Shown here piece by piece: positions 1-9,507 of a stretch of 14,758 nucleotides of DNA. A program made the position numbers and the translations under genes. The notes beneath the pieces are model-generated. The model ran no database searches. It saw only the letters and a program-made list of their open reading frames with translations, and had not been told where the DNA came from. The stretch lies in assembly GCA_025201865.1 (NCBI GenBank), contig MU603211.1, positions 1 to 14,758 on the forward strand. Direction: 5' to 3'. This DNA is from Ramicandelaber brevisporus (taxonomy: Eukaryota > Kickxellomycota > Ramicandelaberales > Ramicandelaberaceae). Position 1 is the stretch's first letter. The number at the start of each line of letters is the position of its first letter.

Positions 1-198
1 TTATGTAGCCTGCGGTCACGGGCATCGTTTGGATTAGCCTTCACTTTCTAATATATATGGACATATTATATATCATTCGAAAGCCCTTGACGAGGACTAT
101 CTGTGGGTAGACGGAGGACCCCTGTCAACCAATGGAATTTCGAGAAATCGGCCTGTGACTGTCTTTTTTGAACACCAACTTTGGAGCTACTTTTCTCG

Positions 199-288
199 AG
201 ATTCCTTTAGCCAACCTCGCTGATACTCTCGGAACACGTCGGTCAGCTGGCGAACTAACGCATGACCCTATCAGTACAGCTGGCACTT
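199..288. repeat. Imperfect direct repeat, copy 1
   Basis: Bases 201-229 match 509-537 at about 24 of 29 positions (ATTCCYTTAGCCAAC followed by a GCTGA block). The 10-mer GCTGGCACTT occurs at 279-288 and again at 586-595. Both blocks have nearly the same offset (308 and 307 bases), so this is one diverged duplication and not two chance matches. The stretch between the blocks aligns poorly. It has no coding sense that I can see. It may be part of a dispersed repeat or an old tandem duplication. Confidence 0.5.
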
Positions 289-506
289 CGCCGATAGTGC
301 ACTTCTTACACGAACGACTACCATCATGCCCGCCATACGTCTACAACTTTGGGCTGAACCGATTTCGGCCGTTAATAGCGCGTTGGATAGCCCTTCGGAA
401 ATGACACGAAATAACCTCATCTGAATCCATTCAAGCCGTCAACCTGATGTGCTATCGGATCAAAACATGTTTGATTGGTGACAAAAATTCGTACTAATCG
501 AAGTCA

Positions 507-595
507 AAATTCCCTTAGCCAACTTTGCTGAAAATCTGCCATACGCTAGCCATGGTGTCGTGAATCACGCCCGCAAAGCGACATGGCTGGCACTT
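507..595. repeat. Imperfect direct repeat, copy 2
   Basis: Second copy of the repeat at 199-288, shifted by about 307 bases. The match is best in 509-537 and 586-595. No further copy is visible one period downstream (around 816). The surrounding 1-800 holds no convincing gene. The AT-rich palindromic stretch near 50-75 is the only other feature noted there. Confidence 0.5.
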
Positions 596-938
596 ACCGT
601 GTTATTGAGATATATGCTTTTGAATTTTTATATATGGTGCCAGCGCGCGCATGCTCTGAACGAGGTGGGTTCGACTCTCCGTACCAACATGCTTTTTGAT
701 GTGAGCTTTGATATGACTCAGAGGCACATAAACTGTTTTGCAAAATTTGGCTTTATGATATGTAAATAGCCAATGTTAGCGATGGCGCGAGGTTGAACTC
801 AGCGACGTTGCGTGGAGTCTATAAAGATGAGCAAAGTGATTGTTAAAGTGGTAAAGGCAAAGGCAAGGAAGCAGCGGGGAGATGAGCTGTATTTATGTGA
901 AGGTGTGACAGTCATGAAAGACACGCGAAATACATTAT

Positions 939-1480
939 TTAAAATACATTGCTTTGATCGTAGCCTCCGCTGAATAAGCTGGTATGCTCTCTTGAGGGTG
1001 CTATGGAGAGACGACCATGCAGGTTGAACTGTGGAGAGCCGCCATCGCCGTCATAATCGTTGTCGGTGCTGTCAGTGCTGTCGGCAATTCTGGCGGTTTG
1101 AGCCCCAAAGTGCGTGTGCAGTATTCTGTCCTTTGGGCTGAACTCGTGGTGCTCGTCATACCATTCTTTGCTGCTGAGCATCCTCTAGATATGATCTGCT
1201 GAGACAGTGATTGGATTCTCAGATGGAGCTGGCTGACGCTGCTCGTCTTCTAACTGCCTCATTCGCTAGATGAAGCGGCGGCGCCAGTGGCAGTTGAATG
1301 AATGACTCCCACATCTTTGTTTGAAGCCGGACTCATCTCATGTTGGTGTTCATCCAACCAGCTGCATCCATAATCCAAATTATTTGATGCTGAAGAGAAG
1401 CGATCTCAGAAACAGGCTGGATGAGAACCTGTCGCTGATTGTTCATCTGCAAGTATTACTGCGCGAGCTCTTTTGCCTGA
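939..1480 (-). pseudogene. Degenerate coding-like sequence, unrecognised
   Basis: Read on the minus strand, one frame runs from about 1265 down to 939 and is broken only by an in-frame TAG at about 1182-1190. It reads as a charged, Gln/Glu-rich start (MRQLEDEQRQPAPSEN) and then SSKEWYDEHHEFSPKDR. Further upstream on the same strand (about 1355) another frame gives SWLDEHQHEMSP, also preceded by a DEQ about 30 residues earlier, so two related units about 190 bp apart may exist. Stops and frame changes prevent a single product. I do not recognise the family. It could be chance similarity or remains of a duplicated host or transposon gene. Confidence 0.25.
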
Positions 1481-2289
1481 CAGACGAATGTGAGCGGATG
1501 ATGTCTTCATCTCTTGCACTTATCTACCTCTGCCATAGTGATAGCAAAGTATCACGTTCCTTGGATGTCGTCTACCTTTATGGCTGATAAACCGCTGTGC
1601 TGAAGAAAAACGCGTAGCAGCTGCTGTTGCTAGAGCTGTAGTGATGGCTGTTGACTCTACTGCAGGATGCGGGGCTGTTGAGCTCAGAGCGGTCGCTGCT
1701 CTTCGGAACTGTGGAAGCTGTAGGTCATCGAGGCGGCTGGTGCTGGTCGTGCTGGCAGTTGTAGTACGTGGCAGCCGTAGGTATACGTGCTATGTGTGCT
1801 AGTGCTCGTCGATCATCAATCGTACTTGCTAGCTGTTTCTTTTTTTTGCTATTTGGTGGTAGACTGTGACAAGGAGAGAGACAGAGCAAGTAAAAAAAGA
1901 AAACAACACCAAAACGAGAGCAATCAACAGCTTCAGCAGCTTCCACATCCTCCACATCCTCGCATGCAACACAGTCTTCTACAGCAACTAACGACGTGAG
2001 CCTTCACTGTATAGCTGGAAACAGCTGCAGTAGCGTCAGCAGCTGATGTCCAGGGTTAGCCATCAGCTTCAGACAACAAAAACAGTGGTGATGACTAGCA
2101 AGACGGAGAAGACAGACCGAATCCAATTGATGTTCCACCAACACCGGCACCGCTCAAGCTGCTGCTGAAGGTGCGTGTCAGAGCCCACCAACCGATGGAT
2201 GCGAACGTACAGCATGCATTAACTACGAAGTGAATCGCTGGCCTTGTTTCATTGTTGCTATCCACGCTGCCAACTATCACTTCCGCTAG
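1481..2289. other. No gene seen; triplet-rich filler
   Basis: This stretch has many CTG/CAG and GTT/GCT triplets, a T-rich run near 1838-1848 and an A-rich run near 1891-1903. Reading frames on both strands are short and low-complexity (Gln-, His- and Pro-rich on plus). A plus-strand stretch from about 2098 to 2231 reads as a Pro-rich then basic peptide (PIDVPPTPAPLKLLLKVRVR). It could be a further piece of the LINE relic that follows, but nothing identifies it. Confidence 0.4.
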
Positions 2290-3113
2290 TATACACTGCA
2301 TCAGTTCCGCGACAGAGCTCGTGAGTTGCGCGAGCTACAAGAACAACTCAAGCATCAGCTTCTTAGTGACATCAACAGCACTCATGCAGTCGAGGTGATC
2401 CAGCCCGAGATATCCGACGCAGTTGAGCAGCAGTGTATAGTGAAATCTGACAGACGGCGCCAACTCAACGCCGAGCGCGACTTGGGAAGAGACATTGCGC
2501 GGGCCTCATTGTAAAGCATATTATGCAGGCAATCAAACAGCGCACCAAGTGCATTGGCGACAACCGCTTGTCTGTTCATGGTTGGGCCAGCTGTACCAGC
2601 CTCCTGGCCTTGTCAACGCTGTGGTATGCTGCCGTGAATGTGCCGTCCAACAGGAAGTTCATCGATGGAGTCAAGCTAGTGTGCAGAACTGCCATTCGGG
2701 GATCCACTGGCAGACGCAGGATTGCGGATAAAGTTGTGTACACGCCGGCGTGATATGGCAGACTCGGTATTATTGATCCTCCTATTCAGTGCCGCGCGCT
2801 ATACTACAGCATCCACATTGACTCAATCTGTATCCGACACCTCCATCACTCGTGGAGCCGATGCTACATGCTGTTTTTGGAGGATACACTTCACATTGGT
2901 CACCGCAGTCTGACTGACCTCGCCAGCGACAAGTCTCTGGTCGTTGGTGGTGAACAGAGCACACTCCACATGGCGGTCAAGGGCAGTGTCATTGATTTCG
3001 GCACCACCTATGTGCTCCAAGAGCGAGGTCGTATTCCAGCTTCAGCAAGTAGCGCTGTGCTCCGACTACCATACATGCCGAGCGTCGTTGACTGCTGCAG
3101 TCGGCTCAACTGA
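2290..3113 (+). pseudogene. LINE (non-LTR) ORF2 relic: linker, RT thumb, post-RT region
   Basis: This is a remnant of the polymerase ORF of a LINE retrotransposon. Bases 2290-2514 encode a coiled-coil-like, charged stretch (FRDRARELRELQEQLKHQL), the kind of sequence found between endonuclease and reverse transcriptase in such ORFs. From 2451 another frame stays open to the TGA at 3111-3113 apart from one in-frame TGA at 2751-2753. It reads IKQRTKCIGDNRLSVHGWA, then LLALSTLWY, then YGRLGIIDPPIQCRAL. These match the known LINE pattern of R-x-LS-x-x-GRA, LS-x-LW and GGLGIxDPxxQxxAL that follows the RT palm. The palm itself with its YxDD box is absent, so the copy carries an internal deletion or frameshifts. 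Downstream to about 3305 the reading is scrambled. Confidence in the family is good; the exact borders are not known. Confidence 0.65.
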
Positions 3114-3417
3114 TGATATGACTGCTCTGGACAATGCTGCCATAGCTGACACTTCACTACCGTGCAAACCAGAGACTTCCACTGCAACATTGTACAATTG
3201 CACCAATGATCGATCGCCGGCCAGTAGGGAAGTCGCGCATGGAAGTTGGTCGCTACATTGCCGAGTTCGACGATGCTATTCAACAACTCAGCGACGTGTT
3301 TCTTATTTAAACAATCATTGAATGTGTTAAGTTTTTGATTTAAAGCAAATGCAACTAAGTAAGCGAAAGTAGAGGGGGTGAGTTAAGTTGGCAGCGCCGT
3401 GTAGTCAAGACAGGTGG

Positions 3418-3819
3418 TCACTGTGATTCTAGGACTTTGAGCATCAGAATCAGCTTGGACCGGAACACAGGGTCAGCAAGCAGATGCTTGAAACGGGCAA
3501 AGATGGCAGTGGCGGGTATGCTGGCGATGAGCGACCAGCATTCCTTGATTCTTGAGCATTCAAGCAAGTAGTGCAGCCAATCTTCTCTCGCAGCTCCATA
3601 TCCAAGGCAGGTGGTGCCGAACAGCCAATGGCGCATCTCCTGTCTGGCGGTAATGCGGATATGCGTCAGCAGGTAGAATAATGCAATCTTCATAGGCGGG
3701 ATGTGACGGAATCGGAGAATCTGGCCAAACGTGGTGAGCCGAGCCCAGAGTGACACAGGTAGATGCTTGGCTTGTTCAACAGTGACCGGCAACAGGTGTG
3801 CACTGTCTGACTTGGATAC
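3418..3819 (-). pseudogene. LINE ORF2 C-terminal relic with zinc-knuckle region (opposite strand)
   Basis: On the minus strand a frame runs from an in-frame TAG at 3820-3822 to the TGA at 3418-3420. It contains TVEQAKHLPVSLWARL, then RHIPPMKIALFYLL, then a C-x-D-x-x-H-x-x-x-EC-x-x-x-x-x-x-W pattern (REDWLHYLLECSRIKECW). This is the C-terminal zinc-binding region of LINE polymerases, where the family consensus is CxxC...H...C; the second Cys of the first pair is replaced (CLGY). The same three motifs in the same order recur on the plus strand at about 13620-13960, and the DNA of 3542-3594 (minus) matches 13835-13887 (plus) at about 45 of 53 bases. The two are therefore copies of one family. 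It lies head-to-head against the plus-strand relic ending at 3113. It is too short and too damaged to be active. Confidence 0.65.
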
Positions 3820-4526
3820 CTACGAGCAGTCCACTCCAGCTGGATAAGCAGACGCTCTGAATATACGAGAGCAGCGACTCCAAGTGCAAGTCAGGAGTCC
3901 CTGCTTATCAACGGAGTTATCAAATCACAGCTTCCAAGCGATGCACACTGACTTGAAGCGAGCGTTGTGCCATGGGCTCGAAGAGCGTGAGACTCAGTGT
4001 TCGAATACATCATGTTGGACAATGCCTACCACCGAGCCATACCAACCAACCAGTATGCAAGCGAACTGCTCTATCAATCTAAATTTATACATAGTCCAAA
4101 TTGGTTAGTGCTTGTTTAAAGCGTTGCTGCACCAGGAAGCATGCGAAGCCTCGTCAGGATAAATCTACTATAATCCATTTTCTACTTCTCATGTGGACAA
4201 ATCCGCATGCACATAGAGTGTGTATGCTAGTAGTCATCTTCATGAGTTTCACCAGTGTCCATATGAGATGTGTGAAGCAATAGAGCTGATGTGGCATAGT
4301 TGTAGAGTACATTTCACTCACTGCATTCAAAATGACAAATGTTTCCACCACAGCGCTGTTTCGGTATAACCAGTGCCAGAACCAGAGCTGTAATGGATTG
4401 CTCACTTGCTGCTGCTGTTATTCTGATCTCCAGGTATTGTATTGAATGAATAAATGGATGAAATGATGGAGTGGTCTTCATCTCTTGCTCCCATTCATGC
4501 TGTAATGATGACAATAAACAATACTC
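3820..4526. other. No gene seen
   Basis: Short reading frames occur on both strands but none shows a recognisable motif. Upstream parts of the minus-strand LINE relic (RT core) would be expected here if it were full length. I cannot find a YxDD box or the GLGIIDP-type motif, so that copy appears truncated. Confidence 0.4.
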
Positions 4527-4826
4527 TCAGGATGTGATTGGATTGGCCGTTGCTCTGGCTAAGACATAGCCGATATTTGCAGCTAAAGTGATGGCGGCGG
4601 CAGTAGTTGAACAGTCCGGGCCATCCATATCAGTATATACAGCATCCTCGAATCCAACGAGGACCATCGCCGGGCTACCGAGTTCAGTCATACAAGCTCG
4701 AGCAACCTGCAGTTGGAAGAGCACTGTCCATAAAGAGATGCTGAAGGAAGATGAGCAGTGGCGGCTGCTGGCATAACTGCCGTGGTTGCTTCTGTTGCTG
4801 TTATCGGTGCCGATGGTACTGGTCAA
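4527..4826 (-). pseudogene. Possible LINE endonuclease fragment
   Basis: The minus-strand frame contains SISLWTVLFQLQ followed by AMVLVGFEDAVYTDMDG. This loosely resembles the segment of LINE apurinic-type endonucleases in which a short helix precedes the strand ending in GDFN and a later Asp. Here the Asp of GDFN is missing (GFED), as if one codon were lost. The orientation agrees with the minus-strand relic at 3418-3819, which would lie downstream of it in an intact element. The resemblance rests on few residues, so it may be chance. Confidence 0.2.
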
Positions 4827-4975
4827 GCCGAGAGAGCGATTGCTGGCTGAGATCGCGGAATGGCTGTGAGGACGCCGTGCATAGCGGTGGCTATAAGCGT
4901 CGTTGCCGTCGTTGCTATCGTTGCTGTTGTGTTGTCTGTAGTTGCTGTCATTGTATACTTTTTGACTGAAGGGTG
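4740..4975. repeat. GCT/GTT-rich low-complexity stretch
   Basis: Imperfect GCT, GTT and GTC triplets dominate, especially 4890-4955. In one plus frame they translate to a run of Ala and Val, in another to Cys and Arg. This is compositionally driven sequence and resembles other triplet-rich stretches in the window (1600-2000, 11284-11320 and 11506-11536). Confidence 0.5.
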
Positions 4976-5085
4976 TGATGTATAGCAGCAGCCCGCTACG
5001 TGGCCGAGGGCATCCGCTGTGAGTTGTGTATTTTCTTTTTTATTTCGAGTATATTCACTGGAACACAGAAATTCACCATTTTCGG

Positions 5086-5329
5086 ACTTTGAAAAATTTC
5101 ACAGAATCAACAAGTAAGGAGGCAGCACTTAATTCGTGTTACATCTCCAGCTTGTCACACGGAGATGGAAATCAAAAAAAATGAGAAGCTGTCCTCAGCT
5201 AATCATCATACAGAAAAGCACTTCTCAATTTTTTTTTCGATTTCCATGCTCCAGCGACAAAAGTCCGGAGATGAATCATGAATTTAAAATGCATCGTCCC
5301 TTACCCAATTTAAACGCCAAATTTAAAGT
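5086..5329. repeat. Long imperfect inverted repeat (foldback) upstream of the main gene
   Basis: The inner left arm 5161-5188 is fully complementary to 5221-5252 apart from four single-base bulges, leaving a loop of 32 bases (5189-5220). Complementarity continues outward with more mismatches: CATCTCC at 5142-5148 pairs with GGAGATG at 5267-5273, GAATTAA-type and CCTTAC-type blocks follow, and ACTTTGAAAAATTT near 5086-5099 pairs with AAATTTAAAGT near 5319-5329. Weaker pairing (TCGAG...TATTC with GAATACCTCGA, near 5044-5056 and 5388-5398) suggests that the arms may once have been longer. It could be a foldback or MITE-like insertion, or a hairpin in the promoter or 5' UTR of the gene starting at 5467. 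Confidence 0.75.
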
Positions 5330-5412
5330 TTTTTGTTTTAGATATTATATTGAGCGGGGGGATACTCTTGCAGATCTCTTCAACGCCAAGAATACCTCGA
5401 TTTTTTTTCACC

Positions 5413-5469
5413 TAAAAAGCTCTAAAGTCTGCACAACTGTTACCGAACACGATACTCAATGTAGCTATG
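5413..5469 (+). promoter_or_regulatory. Start context of the main gene
   Basis: An in-frame TAA at 5413-5415 is followed by 17 sense codons before the first ATG at 5467. That ATG has G at -3 and G at +4 (GCTATGG), a favourable Kozak-type context. The region upstream is T-rich with pyrimidine runs (5229-5237, 5400-5408) and a TATA-like TATTATATT at about 5343-5351. No splice acceptor is needed to explain the start. The promoter assignment itself is an inference. Confidence 0.45.
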
Positions 5470-8400
5470 GACCATCAACAGCATGATATCGAGCCCTCGA
5501 ATGGGTGGGCATGTCCCGTGTGCAACAAATCCTTTGGCCCTGACCTGAAGCAGCAGGCGAAGCGTTTGCACTTGATGTCAGACCAATGCAGCTTCGTAAA
5601 AAATGAGTATAGGCTTCTAAAACAGCTTTCTGAAGGTAGCATCTCCGACACAGACTTAGATAATGCTAATAAACTGTATGGCATCTTTTGCGTTTCTGGT
5701 AATCAGTCCAAGCCGGTTCGAAGATCCAGTTGCGCATTCTGTGTTAACCCGCAGTTTCGTAAAAAGCATACTGAGCAGTGCCACTTGATTCCCACCAGCT
5801 ACATAACTAGTATCACTGTTAGTCGTACGAATACTACTGCAGCTGCTGCAACTCTTGAAGAACTGGATAGAATTGACTCGACGAATCTGGAGAGTAATGT
5901 TGGTGATACTGTGGTTGATGATACTGTGGCTGATGATGGCATTTCCATTTGTAATGTGGTTCAGAGTGCAGCCAGAGAACTGTCAATAGATGCTTCCCCA
6001 CTCATACAATTTCTCTCTGACCCTACGTCGGGCTTTTCAACGAGCTCAGTCTTCGACGAAGAAGTGTCGTCTGCTGGTAATCACGATATTGGTCTGGATC
6101 ATGCTGCTCATGTTGTTGAAGAAGCTGCTGCTACTACCGAGCCTGTTGTTGTTGACTATGGTTCAGAAGGCTCCATTCACGTTGGTCTTTTTGATTCTTG
6201 TACTACTGTTCCAACTGTAGACACTGATACTGGTACTGATGTTGATGATATTGAAGCTGATGTTGGTGATGGTAATAATGAGTCGGGAGCACTGGATGAT
6301 GGGTACTTTTCTGACCATGATGACTATGGTGACCATACCGATCCCGGCACATCAGACATGCCTACTGTGACGCCGGTTGTTGCTGGTGCTACCACTACCA
6401 CTGCCGCTGCCGCTGCTTCTGCTACTGCTACACATGAGCTGAGCGATCTTGATTGTCTTCAAATGGGGCTGCTTCTCGAGTCTGGAGGTGTGTCGATTGT
6501 TCGCGATCACGAGAAGCTGCCACAATCTACTGGCGCTGATGGTTCTGTTTCGATGTCTGCGTTCCTTCGTCAAGTGCACAAAGGTGAAACAAGTATTCTC
6601 TCTGGACCTGTTGGCTCAGATGGCAGGCCGGTCCCGCTTACTGTTGACGATAGACATCTACCACCAAGCGATTTTGAACGATCATTTGATATCGACAGTT
6701 TTTTTTTATTTTTGGACAATGGAATCTCTGTGGAATCGGACTACAAATTGGAATTGCATATGTCAAGGTCAATACCTGGAACAGGACTGGAACGTCATCG
6801 AGCCCTCATCTTCAATGGCGACTTACTGGATCTCGCTGCTCACCCCAATGCCACTCGTGCTCTCACCCGTGATGTCTGTCGTACTCCACACATTGTTCTT
6901 GGGAATCTCAATGTTAACTCAGTGTCGTTTACACTTGTGTTAATGCTTCCGAACCTCTATCACTACTGGAGTGAGAGCGACGATTACAAAGAGACTCTCG
7001 ATCACGGCTCATGTGCGCACTTGATCACAGATGACATCTGTACAGACATTGTTGATGCGTATTGTCAAGCTGGGAACCAATGCAGCACTGCGACAGCTAC
7101 AGCCTTCTCCGACAGCTCCCATGATTTCTTCTTGCGATACGTGAAGCAGCCAAGCATCTTTAACAAGTCTTCAGGTGCCTCTAGTGGTAGCTTTGGTAGT
7201 CCGCCAACTTTGACTTTAAATAATGTGGATGGTTCTATTTGGATGCAGCAGTTTATGGCCAACCTTCGTTCTAACAAACATGGGTTATTTGAAGATGCCT
7301 TTCTCCTAGCGTACTTGCCGAATTCAAAGACTGTGTTCAACAACTATGCGACGGCTGCTGATGCTGTGGAAACTGTGCAGAGTCTGATGGCCACCTATCT
7401 GCCAACTGTGCCGACTCAGAATGCATTTATTGACATTGCCGCTCTCCATCGTGCTTCTGCTGGCAATACACTGTTATGGCGCTCCAAAACAATTCAAGCA
7501 TTCGAGCACTATCTGAAGAGGTCTATTTTGAATGGACAGAGTCGTTCATTTCCGGTGTTTGGTTTAACGGAAGCGAGCAACATGACTCATGCAGTAAATA
7601 AAACTAGTATTGGTGGCAGCAATGGTATACGAAAATGTTTGATATATAGTACAGTTAGTCAATCCCTGGTTAAACATGGACACTCTGTGCTTACCGACGT
7701 TCCACTTGAGGCCGCGTTGCAACCTGAATCTCTTTGCGCAGCTATCCGCACAGACCGACCCAGTGCACCAATCCCGAATGCCGAAAGTGCCGTTTCAGCA
7801 TCAAATCAAATTTATCTTGGTATAGCGAATGCTTTCTCCCCAGAAGCAACGCAGAACTCACATGGATTAGGGCGATGCGAGTGGAGGATCAGACTGGATA
7901 CTGCCATAGCCATGGTTCCTGCAATGCGTGCTGTTGTTCGCACACCGCAATGGGGCTCTTTTGTTGCCCGCTGTGCTTCACGTGCATTCACTGTTTTGCC
8001 ATCAGCCGCGTTCTTCAGCTTTGTTCGGCAGACACTATTGGCTCAATTGAATGTGGTACGTCTCGTACTGAATGATCAACTGCTTGGCAAATACGTTAGT
8101 AACGAGACAAGGAGTGCTGGTTTACTTTTCATGATCATGTGTCGCTCGTTGGTTGGTCAGTCGCCTGTGCCAGTTGGTAGTCTGAAATTTCTGAAAAGCA
8201 CGTTTGAGCTGCAGAGCATGTTTTACCCTCATTTGGATATTGAAAAAGATGGCAACTACATGGTAAAAGGTGTGGGAATAGCAGATCAACTGGAATGGCG
8301 ACGGTTCCCTTTCTTCATGCCTGGCAGTAATGCTGTTGTTGGAGTTCAAAAGGATTCGGCTCGATGGGAGTCAACGATCCCGTTTATGATCTTATCAATG

Positions 8401-9476
8401 CAATCTGGTGTCCTTATGAGAATTTACTACCATCGTGCAACTAATCTACAGTTCCTGATTCAAGCCACGAAGGATGACACTCTAATCTCTGAGGCAATCC
8501 GCGCTGCCGCTGTCCCCGAGTGGCATGGCTCCGTGGCGCGCACAGCGGTTTCTTTACTTCTCAAACAGGTTGTCAAAGCTGCCATTTTGAAGGGCCAATT
8601 CAACCCTCAGTCTGCCAGCCAGTTTGTGAATGCTTGGAAACTTACTCGCGAGGATGTGGAGGCTGCGCTGGTAGCGGGTGTTACTGACAAGAAATGGACA
8701 ACAAAAACAACGCTGAGTCTGGAGGAGCTGATTGATAAAGTATTTGGTAAGAAACCATTGTTAAATGCAACCAATGCCGCATTAGTGTTTAATTGCTTGG
8801 TGGAGCAGCAGCCTGGCAGTCCCGATCAGAAACGTGCTGCCGCTATCCAGTTAGTAGTGCCTGAGTTCAAGCTTATGGTTGGCATCATACCAAACGTTAG
8901 AGAAGATGGAAAGTCTCGTACTATCTACGGAGAGAATACTACAACGTGGGAGTGGATTGATATACATGAACTGGTATCGGGGCAAGAGCAGGCTGCCTCA
9001 GTTGACAAGCTCTCTGGTAGTAACGATGTCGCTATCCGTGGTCTCATCCGTCGCCGATATCAGCTTGAGCAGCAGTATCGGCAGGAGCACCGTATCCGTC
9101 CTGCTGTGGTTGAGCCTGACTTTGGAGACGATGTCTCTCTCCCTCTCACTCTCACTCTTCCTCTTCCACTGCAAAATTGCGAAAACAGCCACGTCAAATC
9201 GCTCTACGAGAAGACTCAGGGCAACAAACAGATCCGTGCCGTATGGACTGATGAGCGTGTGCTTCTGCTGAAGGCCTGCAAGGACAGCGTAGCTGGAAAA
9301 GCCAAAGATGCAGGCCTCACTGCTCTGGCTTCGGCCGTCTTCAGCCATCCAGCCTGGTCGACGAGCATCTTGGCTCTAGACGACACAGTCTTGCGCGAGC
9401 AGATGTCCCGTCTGACCGTGGAGCAGATCTACAACAAGCTAAAGCAGGTCCACACCAAGTTGAAGCAGCAGCAGCA

Positions 9477-9507
<31 letters not shown>

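Noticed and set aside
645-702. tRNA-like piece: TGGTGCC near 636-646, a B-box-like GGTTCGACTC near 669, and CGTACCA
   Set aside because: Only about 50 bases separate the ends, the T stem pairs badly, and no D arm or anticodon arm fits. At best it is a SINE-like remnant; not called.
827-973. 48-codon plus-strand ORF after a TATAAAG sequence (MSKVIVKVVKAKARKQRG...)
   Set aside because: Short, without homology clues, and overlapping other coding-like sequence on the minus strand. Chance is the simplest explanation.
4860-4985. 41-residue strongly hydrophobic ORF (Ala/Val-rich, membrane-like)
   Set aside because: It is the direct translation of the GCT/GTT low-complexity run, so the hydrophobicity comes from base composition.
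5136-5486. Open frame overlapping the start of the main gene
   Set aside because: It lies across the foldback element, lacks an ATG at its first codon and has no domain features. A shorter part starting at the ATG at 5181 could act as an upstream ORF, but nothing shows that it does.
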